Source of the DNA: Pristionchus mayeri
Lineage: Eukaryota > Nematoda > Chromadorea > Rhabditida > Neodiplogasteridae
NCBI GenBank assembly: GCA_036245805.1
Contig: BTRK01000002.1
Span: forward strand, 25,227,067-25,291,066
Reading direction: 5' to 3'
Length of the DNA stretch: 64,000 nucleotides
The stretch's first letter is position 1. Each line of letters opens with the position of its first letter. Both the position numbers and the translations under genes were made by a program. This document shows positions 23,793 through 33,919 of this stretch, one piece after another. The notes under the pieces are model-generated. The model saw only the letters and a program-made list of their open reading frames with translations, was not told the DNA's origin and ran no database searches.

Positions 23793-23856
23793 TCTTCCGG
23801 AAGAATGAGAGGGAGGGTGGAAATTCTTCCGGAAGACCTCGCAGTCTTCCGGAAGA
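23793..23856. promoter_or_regulatory. Three copies of the palindrome TCTTCCGGAAGA
   Basis: Copies at 23793-23804, 23825-23836 and 23845-23856. Each holds two back-to-back CCGGAAG/CTTCCGG cores, the ETS-factor consensus. No gene start was identified next to them, so a regulatory role is only possible. Confidence 0.35.
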
Positions 23857-24715
23857 CCAAAATGCCAAAATGGCCTGTTTCTTTCGATTTTTTCGTCTTT
23901 GTTTTACAAATGCTGGAAGTGATCGAGAGAAGTGGGTTCCGGTGCCAGAACCAAACAAGCTCACTTTATCTATAACGCTTACTGAATCAAAACGTAGGAG
24001 AAAACTTGATAATCAACAACAACATAGAATCAGTTGAAATTGAAACAATGAAAGGTTTATACAACATCCAACACTAGAGATACGGGTCGTAGTTGACTCG
24101 TAAGGGCGATCCTAAGGGGATTCCTCAACAGGTCAGGAAAATAACGGGAGAGGCTGAAGTAGCTAGGATTCAAGTAATAAGAGATAAACGGGGCTAAATT
24201 GAACTAAGAACGAAACATATCAAGAAAAAAGGAGATTCTTCTCACTGTGTCTTCAGAGTCCGTCTCCATGCTCCAAGAGAGAATGCCAACACGTAGAGGG
24301 AGTAGAGGAGATGCCGCAGTTAAAGAAGATTCTGACAACGGAGAGGTAGCATCTGGTCTATGACCTAGCACTACTTAGACGTGGGAATCAGTCAGTCGGG
24401 ATCACGACTGCCCATAAACAATGACAATTACACAAAAGAACTGTTCAGGGGCAAAAGATCAGTAAACACTCACAGGAAAGTGCGTAGTCCTAGTCAGAGT
24501 TCAGTAGACCCCGGTTGAAGTAGGCTGAAGTCCGCAGCCTGAATGCATCCGTTGCTGTGCAGGATACGGTAGACACTCCAGGTGTGGTACACATCAGCAA
24601 AGTTGGCACTGATATAACAAGTGATCAAGTGTAACAACGGATTGCGGCAGGGAACCAAAGGGGTAACGAACTGAACAAATATTGGGAGAAAACGAGCCTA
24701 AACAGTCGACTGCCG

Positions 24716-24826
24716 CCGTACCAGAATTGAGTGGTGCATGTATGAAAATAGGGTAGGTGATGATCGAAAATTATTTACTCAAATTCTAACGTATGGTACT
24801 CACCAGCTATACCATCAGGTGTGGTG
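24716..24826. mobile_element. Partial second copy of the CCT-1 intron MITE
   Basis: The stretch from GGGTAGGTGATGATCGAAAA to CACCAGCTATACC is the reverse complement of the core of the MITE at 16900-17104. A CGTACCAGAAT terminal fragment precedes it. The right arm has been replaced by a 68-bp minisatellite. Confidence 0.65.
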
Positions 24827-25014
24827 GATTACGGTAGCGTGCTTTTAACTTTTCCGTGATTTAGTAAATCACACCATGGTGTGTGGTGTGGTGGGTTACG
24901 GTAGCGTGCATTTAAGTTTTCTGTGTTTTGATAAAATGCACCATGGTGTGTGGTGTGGTGGGTTACGGTAGCGTGCATTTAACTTTTCTGCGATTTAGTA
25001 AATTGGCGCAGTCG
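24818..25014. repeat. 68-bp minisatellite, three units
   Basis: Units start at about 24818, 24886 and 24954 with the shared core GGTTACGGTAGCGTGCATTT, and carry an internal CACCATGGTG palindrome. Units differ by a few substitutions. Confidence 0.8.
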
Positions 25015-25386
25015 GTAGTGCGTTTGCTTCTCGATCCTTTTTGGCAAGTTCGATCCCACCCAGTGTCAATATCTTTTGCTTCTTATCGAGCACATAACGG
25101 AAACTCTGCCAAATCGCACGTTGGTTCAGAAACACCAACAAACTCCCTTCAGAGGCTCTTGGAACCTTTCCCATTTCATTTTGATGCAAAACCACTACTG
25201 AAGAATTTGAGACGCTCTGTGATTCTCTCAGGCAGAAGTTTAATAAAATGCTAGGGCATGTTGCTCAGTAACGCACGTCGCAGAGTTTACGTTATGTGCT
25301 CGATAAGAAGCAAACGATATTGACACTGGGTGGGATCGAACTTGCCAAAAAGGATCGAGAAGCAAACGCACTACCGACTGCGCCAA
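25013..25386. repeat. Foldback of a tRNA-like (SINE-type) sequence
   Basis: Left arm 25013-25108, right arm 25281-25386, nearly perfect complements with a ~170-bp loop. Each arm starts like a tRNA: TGGCGCAGTCGGTAG matches a pol III A box and, about 35 bp on, AAGTTCGATCCC matches a B box. No CCA end or clean cloverleaf was derived, so it is read as a tRNA-derived SINE inserted twice in opposite orientations. Confidence 0.65.
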
Positions 25387-25915
25387 CAGGGAACTGTCAG
25401 GCAGGTGCGAGATAAGGATCTTGTTCGTCCTCTCCACTTAGCACAAATGGGAAGTGAAGCATCCGGAAAATTCAAACCATGATTTCTCAAAAATACTGTG
25501 ATTGCTTCGCACCAAATTTGTTTTATGACCATTATACATTGTGACCAACGTCCCGACGAAGTGGCTTAATGCACTTTTGATGTTTAACCAGTCATTCTGT
25601 CACGATATCGATAAAGACACGATTACAGAAAGATGACAACTATTTCAGCGTGTAGAGAATGAAAAGTTACCCCAGGAAACGAATTTTCGTAAACCTAGCT
25701 CAACTCTCCGTAGAGAACGGCTAGAAAAATGAAAATACGGTGGTTCTAGCGAGACTCATAGCTCATAAAAGTAGGTAAAACATGCAAAATGGAGTTGATT
25801 ATCGTCATCAGCATCGAAAACTACTTCGGACTCCAATTTTTCGAAAATCGCTGTTCCACCGTTTGTCCGAACCTTAGGAGTACGCCGTCATATGCAATAG
25901 GATAGGAAGCAACCT

Positions 25916-28456
25916 TTATGAGACATTCTTTCTTCGCTTCCAATCCCGTACCCCTGTCGCATTGCGCACATTCTCGTTTCTCCATCGGTCCCTCAGAGTA
26001 ATACCCAACATCTTGCGCTCCATTTTCCGTTGAGTTACACTAAGACGCTCCTTTTCGCTTGCTCGCAACGCCCAGACTTCTGAACCGTAAAGTACCGTAG
26101 AAGAGATACAACTTTCGAAGAGTCTCCTCTTAGTCTTCATAGGAAAAAGGGGAGATGAGAGTAGTGTAGAAATCTTGCTCCAAGCGAGCCATCCCAGGCG
26201 AATTCTGTGTTCAAGTTCATCAGAATGATCCAGGGGGAGCGAAATTCTCCCTCCAAGATATGTTGTTGAATTGACAAAGTTGAAGGTCAAATCGTCGATG
26301 GCAATGGGTGCTCGAGTGGTGCTGCACGAGGTTAGAAGCACGGTTTTTGAATCGTTTACTTCCAAACCAACGCGTGCGCATGCTTCTATTAACTTTTTCA
26401 ACATTCGCTGCAGTTCAGGTCTTGATTTAGCTATCAAGGCGATGTCGTCCGCGAACTCGAGGTGGCTCAGGTTTCTTCCATCGATCTTAATTCCGTCATT
26501 CTCCCAATTGATCTCGTTCATTGCTGAGCGAAGGACGACGTTGAAAAGGCGAAGGGAAAGAGTGTCCCCTTGGCGAACTCCTCTCCTGATTGTGACTGGA
26601 ACGAGATCCTCGTTCACTCGGATGACAGTAGTCGATAACTCGTAGAGGCGGCGGAGGAGGTGGATGAGGGTAGGATTTATCCCAGATGTCCATAGAGATT
26701 GCCATACCGCACTCCACTCCACACAGTCAAAAGCTTTACGGAAGTCAACGAATCCGAGATACAGCGGAATACCGTATTCGTGAGTACGCTCTGCCACCTG
26801 CTTGATTGCGTGCAAGTTATTCAGAGTGCTGAACCCTTTCCGGAAGCCAGCTTGGGTAGGGGACTCGGTCTCTTCAAGTGACACCTCCATTCTTCTCAAG
26901 ATCACGCGGGTGACTGCTTTCATGGTTACGGTAAGCAGAGAGATCGGTCTGAAGTTGCTGATGTTGGTTGAGTCCCCTTTCTTGTGGATCAGAGAGACAA
27001 CAGCTTCGACCATATCTTGAGGGACTTGATCACCGGCTGCCAGATGATTGAGTAGGTCCGCAAGCACTGGGGCAAGGTGATCTCGGGAAAGGTAGAGCAT
27101 GTCAGGAAGGACTGAGTCGGAGCCGGGAGAGTGTCCGCATTTTAGATGAGAGAGCGCGTCTCTTGTCTCATCAGGCTGGAAGGGAGGAATAGGGAAAGCA
27201 GCATGGGGAGGGATCATCAGGGGTAGTTCAACTGTGGCAGTGTACAGCTTCTCGAAGAAAGTACGGACGGTGATCATGGTTGCATCTTGCGAGAGAGCAC
27301 CAGTTGCGTCGGGGATTAGCAGTCTCTTTCGTGAAGTTTGTAAATTGAGCATTGCCTTGATGATACTCTTTCCCATGGATGCGGCTTGTCTTGCTTGTTC
27401 CTCTTTCCTCCTTCTGATGTCAGCTGAGAGACTGGTTCGCGCAGCCCGGCATGTGATGGAAAATGCGACATTGGATTGCGGAGCGGATCTGAGGAGATGG
27501 CGTTGTGCCAGGAGATTGCGCGTTGCTTGGGAAATCCATGGAGGGGAGTGCTTGTTTCGCCAACAGTTACTTGCCGCAGTCTTCGTAAACGCTTGGATCT
27601 TGTGATTGGCGTCAGTGGCTGAGGTGGGACGGGCAAGGGGAAGGGAAGCAAGAAGGTTCGCGTTTTCAGGGAAGGCGATTTTGTTGAATTCTAACCGCTT
27701 CTTGCATCTTTGCTTTCGGCTCTTGTTGGGGAGAGAGAGGCATAGTCGGACAAGGCGATGATCTGAGTCAAACTCAAATCGGCCAACGATACCACAGTTG
27801 ACTACTCTCTCGGAAATGCCGAAGTCAATCTGGTGGAAATTGGTGCCGTTTGGAGATCGCCAAGTCCATATCGTGCCATTTCTTCTCTCGGGGAAGGTGT
27901 TCTGAATGCGCAGCCGGTTCCTCACGCAAACTTCAGTGAAGGTCCGTCCGCGTGAGTTCGGGGTCGGAGATGCGTACTTGCCGACAAATTTTTCATTGCT
28001 TGACTCGCACGCAACTCGACAGGTCATATCCCCCACCAGGACTGGCATATAACCTCTTGGCGCGCTCTGCAGAGCGGTCTCGACCTTGTCCATGAAGTCA
28101 TCGTAGTCCGCATCATCGTAGGCAGATGTGGGTGCGTACGCGCAGACAAGGAAGAGGCGATGATTGGGGAGTTGCAGAGTTGCGAGTCGATCAGAGAGGC
28201 CTCGGAACACAGCTCCTCTTGCGAGATGGGCACGGATGAGGAAGGCCACACCATGGTGAGCGGTTGCACCTCCCGAATGGAAAACAACTATGCCTGAAGA
28301 CGAAAGATTGAAGGAAGCACAACCCACAATCCTCGCTTCCTGCACACCAATGACGTCCCATTTGATCTTGGAGAGGGCCAACTCGATCTCGCGAAGCTTG
28401 TCTCGTGGCGCGAGCGTCCGGGCGTTCAGGGTGCCGACGTAGAATGGACGACCCAT
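25916..28456 (-). mobile_element. RTE-type non-LTR retrotransposon with a long intact reading frame (846 aa)
   Basis: One uninterrupted frame encodes an apurinic-type endonuclease then a reverse transcriptase. Endonuclease landmarks: VGTLNARTL near residue 8, VQEAR near 40, AYAPT, GDM where GDF/GDM is usual, and SDHRLV near 230. RT landmarks: LIHKKGDSTNISNFRPISLL, QAGFRKG, FVDFRKAFDCVEW, IRRGVRQGD, and the catalytic FADD in place of the commoner YADD. Near the end it has TQRKMERKMLGITLRDRWRN, characteristic of RTE elements. The frame stops about 67 residues earlier than the homologous tail at 29807, missing the final zinc-knuckle-like/GKPRARW part, so its 3' end is truncated or altered. No target-site duplication was identified. 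Confidence 0.85.
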
Positions 28457-29181
28457 CGAGGTGGCTTACAACTCCCGCTTGCCAAAGCTGCTGGGAGAGG
28501 GACTCTGGCGGAGGGAATCGGAGACGAGGGGACGAAATGCGCACCCCACCGCTCGCCACTCGCGTTTTGGACCAGAATGATCTTTACATGCACACAATTC
28601 ATACAGATCGTCTTGCAGTCTAGCCATCAAAGCAATCTGAATAATGCACAGAAACGTTTTTATTCCTGTAAGAGACTATCCTTCTTCCTTCGAGTGTCTG
28701 GTTTTAGTTTCTCTCATTGATCGACACTTCACAGTCAGTAAATTCGATAAAAAGAAGACAGAATGGCTATCGCCTGATCTATCTGTGGACAGAACACCTG
28801 GTTAGTGAAGCATCAAAAGGACCTACTTCTTCCTCGGTAACACAGATGACAGATGCACAGATGAGATACTCATATTCAGATGATGCCATGACCGATAGTC
28901 CGTTTTGTTCGGTGTATCCGAAAGGCAACGATTGAGACCAGTGAGTCGTGAGTTGAGACCTCCTGTGAATTGACAACACGGATAATGAAATGAATGGACG
29001 AATGACTCAGTCGTCTATCCTTTGTTAGTCGATTGAGGTACGAGTGAAATGATTATTCCACCCTCACTCAAACCATCGCGCGGCCGCTCGATTCCAATCG
29101 AAACAAGCTCAAATTAATCAGCAAAACTCAATTGTCCATATGATTGCCCAAAAGGATTTATCCTTCTATAAATCAATCGTC
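28457..29181. other. Gap with no recognised feature
   Basis: AT-rich DNA between the RTE element and the first large inverted repeat. It includes scattered short words related to GTCGACTAT/ATAGTCGAC (for example around 29010-29030) also seen at 52.7-52.9 kb. No gene seen. Confidence 0.5.
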
Positions 29182-29806
29182 TATTAATCGCCTATTTTCC
29201 TTAGTCGGTTGACAGAATGAGGCGAATGATTTTCAATTATTATCGGTCGTCAAAGGGATTAACTGTTAGACGGTATCTAAAATATATTTAAATAAAATAT
29301 TCTAACATGGACATGGTCAGAACTCACATATCCCGATCTGTACAATATTTCAGGGTTGGAATTTAGTCCCAATGGGATTCTCAAAACCGTTTGCGAAAGT
29401 TCCAAAATGTTCCTGGGAGTTGACTTATGAACGTTAATAAGTTTTCCATGCAAAATCCATACGCAAACTCTGCGGCACTCTTCATCAGCCTTTTACACGA
29501 AAGAATCAACAGCGGCGGTGGTACAGTGGTAGTGATGTGAGGCGGTGTGGCGAAGGATGTGGGTTCGCTCCCTCGCCCGTGCAAAGTTTTGCCCATTTTT
29601 GGAAGGTTGTCATTGCAAGTCCAATGTTCATACGTATTGAAATGTGCATGTTTTGAAAATTTACGGCTACATTTCAATTGCTATGTTCGAGAAATTCGAG
29701 AAAAGTGTTTCGAAACCAACGAACCTGCTTTCATCTTGATGTACAGGGAGATATAGAGGATCCATCTTGTTATCATCAATCATTTATCAAATCAGGCATT
29801 AGATGC

Positions 29807-30496
29807 TCAGATGAGGATGGGCCGATATTCTTCATAGGGTGCACTCCACCAGTGTCTGCCAATAGCTCGGGATAGGTCGTCTCTCCAGCGTGCCCGGGGC
29901 TTCCCAGGAGGACGATTCCTGTTGTACGGCGTCCAGACTGTAGTTGCGCGAGACCACTCATTCAGATCCTTTTGCCTAATCTTGAGAGCCCAGCGCGCTT
30001 TTCGTTTCAGTCCCTCCTGTATCCAGTCTCGCAGCTTCGTAATATCCCGAATACGCTCATTCCTCCAACGATCTCTCAGCGCAATTCCCTGCAGCTTACG
30101 TTCCATCTTCCGCTGAGTCACACTCAAACGCTCCTTTTCGCTCGATCGCAGCGCCCAAACTTCGCATCCGTAGAGTACAGTACTTGTTACGCAGCTTTCG
30201 AAAAGCCGTCTCCTAATCTTCATGGGAAGAAGACGTGACGATAGTAGATGATATAACTTGCTCCATGCATACCAGCCTAACCGAATCCCATGCTCAATCT
30301 TGTCGGAATGATTTAGGGGAAGACTGATTCTCCCTCCGAGATAGGTTGCACTTTCGACGAAATCGAATCGCATGTTATTGATGACGATTGGATTGCGGGT
30401 AGAACTGCATGAGGTAAGTAGGTTGGTCTTTGTTGCATTCACCTCGAGACCAACTCTACTGTAAGCGTCCATCAGTTTCTTCAGCATTCTTTCCAA
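29807..30496 (-). pseudogene. RTE reverse transcriptase C-terminal fragment, left arm and spacer of IR1
   Basis: A 229-codon frame begins within the RT (MERMLKKLMDAYSRVGLEVN, just after the catalytic aspartates) and runs to the natural C-terminus: TQRKMERKLQGIALRDRWRN, then KIRQKDLNEWSRATT and GKPRARWRDDL. The palm with FADD is missing, so it cannot function. It supplies the C-terminal ~67 residues that the element at 25916 lacks. Confidence 0.85.
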
Positions 30497-30550
30497 GGCT
30501 GGTATGCATGGAGCAAGTTATATCATCTACTATCGTCACGTCTTCTTCCC

Positions 30551-30967
30551 ATGAAGATTAGGAGACGGCTCTTCGAAAGCTGCGTAACAAGTACTGTACT
30601 CTACGGATGCGAAGTTTGGGCGCTGCGATCGAGCGAAAAGGAGCGTTTGAGTGTGACTCAGCGGAAGATGGAACGTAAGCTGCAGGGAATTGCGCTGAGA
30701 GATCGTTGGCGGAATGAGCGTATTCGGGATATTACGAAGCTGCGAGACTGGATACAGGAGGGACTGAAACGAAAAGCGCGCTGGGCTCTCAAGATTAGGC
30801 AAAAGGATCTGAATGAGTGGTCTCGCGCAACTACAGTCTGGACGCCGTACAACAGGAATCGTCCTCCTGGGAAGCCCCGGGCACGCTGGAGAGACGACCT
30901 ATCCCGAGCTATTGGCAGACACTGGTGGAGTGCACCCTATGAAGAATATCGGCCCATCCTCATCTGA
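30551..30967 (+). pseudogene. RTE reverse transcriptase C-terminal fragment, right arm of IR1
   Basis: The mirror copy of the 29807-30496 fragment, shorter because the arm ends before the 217-bp spacer sequence. It starts at MKIRRRLFESCVTST and ends at the same C-terminus. Only the part within the arm is duplicated. Confidence 0.85.
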
Positions 30968-32114
30968 GCATCTAATGCCTGATTTGATAAATGATTGATG
31001 ATAACAAGATGGATCCTCTATATCTCCCTGTACATGAAGATGAAAGCAGGTTCGTTGGTTTCGAAACACTTTTCTCGAATTTCTCGAACATAGCAATTGA
31101 AATGTAGCCGTAAATTTTCAAAACATGCACATTTCAATACGTATGAACATTGGACTTGCAATGACAACCTTCCAAAAATGGGCAAAACTTTGCGCGGGCG
31201 AGGGAGCGAACCCACATCCTTCGCCACACCGCCTCACATCACTACCACTGTACCACCGCCGCTTTTGATTCGTTCGTGTAAAAGGCTGATGAAGAGTGCC
31301 GCAGAGTTTGCGTATGGATTTTGCATGGAAAACTTATTAACGTTCATAAGTCAACTCCCAGGAACATTTTGGAACTTTCGCAAACGGTTTTGAGAATCCC
31401 ATTGGGACTAAATTCCAACCCTGAAATATTGTACAGATCGGGATATGTGAGTTCTGACCATGTCCATGTTAGAATATTTTATTTAAATATATTTTAGATA
31501 CCGTCTAACAGTTAATCCCTTTGACGACCGATAATAATTGAAAATCATTCGCCTCATTCTGTCAACCGACTAAGGAAAATAGGCGATTAATACGATAATT
31601 GTGAGCCAAGTTATTGATTCCAGAACTTTTGAAGTTCTCAGAGCCGGAATTTGGGTATTTTATACTTTACGGCTACAGACTTTTCATAAAAAACTATAAA
31701 TCCTGACATGAATCATTGGTCCAAACTCTGTTGAGATCGGAGCACTGTGAATATTTTGTAACACTGCACCTGCGTTCTATCAGTGATGTCATGCGTTGCA
31801 TCTGCAGCAGGCTGCTGCAAGGTGAGACGAAGGGGCTTGGTTTTGGGGGTTTCCACATGTGAAAGTGGTGGGTTTTGATTACAAAAGTGTTTTTATGATC
31901 AAATTAAACATTTTGGCTGACTTTTTTCGTTTCTCACTTTTGCGACCCTTACAGTAGATACATGTCCTACATTTTTTATTTTACCACAGGAGCCAATATT
32001 TTTGCGACAATCCAAACTTTACCAGTTTGTAGAGCTTGAAATTCTGCATATACCCTATATTTTTGCAGATTTTATCTTGGGGGTTCTGATAGTCTCCCAG
32101 GTCGTCAAAACTCT

Positions 32115-32350
32115 CGTAATGGGCTGCACGGTTCACGCTTCGTGAAATCAAACTCGCAAGGTCGCAAGTTCGAGTCCCGGCAAAGGATAAATTGTATTTT
32201 GCAATTGGTTTTCATAGATATAATCATGCATTATGCTGTTGTGCGTTACCACGTCTGCAAAAATATTTTTGCATGCACCTGGACTCGAACCTGCGACCTT
32301 GTGAGTTTGATTTCTCGAAGGGTGAACCGTGCAGCCCATTACGAGAGCTT
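32115..32350. repeat. Inverted pair of tRNA-like units inside IR2
   Basis: TCGTAATGGGCTGCACGGTT through AAGTTCGAGTCC (about 32116-32180) is repeated in reverse at about 32282-32350. The B-box-like AGGTTCGAGTCC is a good match to the pol III consensus, the A box weaker. The same pair is mirrored in the right arm (about 34750-34980). Probably tRNA-derived SINEs. Confidence 0.55.
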
Positions 32351-32819
32351 TGACGACCTGGGAGACTATCAGGACCCCCGAGATAAAATCTGCAGAAAAT
32401 AGGGTATATGCAGACTTTCAAGCCTTACAAACTGGTAAAGTTTGGAGCGGCGCAAAAATATTGACTCCTGTGGTAAAATAAAAACATGTCTGACATGCAT
32501 CTACTGTAAGGGTCGCAAAAGTGATAAATGAAAATAGTGAGCCAAAATGGTTAATTTGATAATAAAAACACTTTTGTAATCAAAAACCACAACTTTTAGA
32601 TGTGGAAACCCCCAAAACCAATTACCTTCGTCTCAACTTTGCAGCAGTTTGCTGCAGCTGCAAGATCGAAATGGTTGTAAACGAACTGGGATAGCCTTCT
32701 ACGACCCAACCCCAAACTAAAAACCATTTTTATTAAATATTTATATTTTTCATGTCAACTTGTTGTCCCGATTTTCTGGTGAGAGGCCTGATATCATAAA
32801 AAATAAAGGAATATTTCAG

Positions 32820-33220
32820 ACAAATTTCCCGCAGGCTCTTCAAAGAGGAGAACATTGCTATCAGGACCGGAAAGAGTGAGGAATGGATAAATGATATCGA
32901 TGAGGAAATGAAGAAGATAAAGACGCGATCCGATGCAGCAGATAGATATTACCTATTTCTTTATGAAGAGACGGTATATTATTGCTTTCATTATTCTTAT
33001 TGGGATGAATTGGATATCCGGGAAAACTAAAGTCTATTAATTTGTAGCATTTGGTAATTTGTTATTGTAGAGAGCGTTGGCGCATTCCCCGCTCGGTGTG
33101 ATAGACTGGGTTCTACGTTATTACATTCAAGTCATTTCCCAAATAAATATTCCCATTCGTCTCTGATAAACAACATTGCAGGAGGTCCGATGTCTTCAGG
33201 TCTCAACCAGCACTACTTAG
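32820..33220 (+). pseudogene. Orphan 3' exons of a RING-family gene
   Basis: Exon 32820-32973 follows a perfect TTTCAG acceptor and encodes RRLFKEENIAIRTGKSEEW and a charged tail; it ends at a GTATAT donor and joins in phase 0 to 33182-33220 (acceptor TTGCAG), which ends EVRCLQVSTSTT-stop. This is the position and style of the last exons of the RING paralogs at 45508 and 53109. No RING exons precede it on this strand. The first 92 bases lie in the IR2 arm and are mirrored at 34183-34274. Confidence 0.6.
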
Positions 33221-33919
33221 ATCCAGATCCTTCCACATTGTAACCTACATCGACGATGGATATTATACATTTTTCAATACATAACATTTCTAAATCATAT
33301 GCAATATTACTATCATCTTCGAGACCACGATGTAGCAAAACAATTGCGATACATTCTCAAATTCTTCTCAAACTCAATGCTGGCATTCTTTCCTATGCAT
33401 CTTATTGCCGTCTTTAATGTTTCCGATTATATTTTGTGTTTATTATATGTAGTTATATTGCTAATATAGTCAACACAGGCTACGTTGTTTAAACGAATGA
33501 GTCACGCAGAATGAAAAAATGGTCAAATGTATTCGGTATCACGCAGAATGAATGCACTATGCGAAAGTGGTCAGATTGAAAAGGACATCTACGGGATGAG
33601 GCATGTACAGCCAACCTTGCCTCAGAGCTTACATTGTACTTACTTGGCTAAATGGTAGATCTGTCTTCAGTGGGCGAGGTTGCATGGAACGCGTGCTGGA
33701 GTAGCCATACTAACCACTGTGTGACTAGTAGACTTGAATTTCGCAATACAATTCAAAGTCGTGCTCGAGTCCGCTGTACGGCATGTTTATCACTATCTCG
33801 CCTATTTCGTACCATTCTATCATCACTCGACTCGATATTGTCAACCCGTTACTTTAGAAACTACGCTAATATAAGCACCCAAGAGCGTATTTAAATGGAT
33901 TCACCTGTCTCTGATATTA

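Larger units (their letters stand above)
22000..24712. other. Region without a supported gene
   Basis: No multi-exon model was recognised. It carries homopolymer C and G runs, short direct repeats and three copies of an ETS-like palindrome (listed separately). A 186-codon open frame on the minus strand (23300-23860) is compositionally odd and crosses the C/G runs; it is judged non-coding. Confidence 0.5.
29182..31592. repeat. Long inverted repeat IR1 carrying RTE fragments
   Basis: Left arm 29182-30278 and right arm 30496-31592, each exactly 1097 bp, separated by a 217-bp spacer. Only scattered substitutions distinguish the arms, so identity is around 99 percent by eye. Each arm contains the 3' part of an RTE reverse transcriptase and, further out, a tRNA-like stretch (GGTGGTACAGTGGTAG with GGGTTCGCTCCC). 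If transcribed it would fold into a 1.1-kb double-stranded RNA. Confidence 0.93.

Noticed and set aside
23300..23860. 186-codon open frame on the minus strand
   Set aside because: It crosses the poly-C/poly-G runs, is low-complexity, and has no recognisable domain or exon context.
24818..25014. CRISPR-like array
   Set aside because: Three 68-bp units repeat as a whole without unique spacers, and the genome is eukaryotic.
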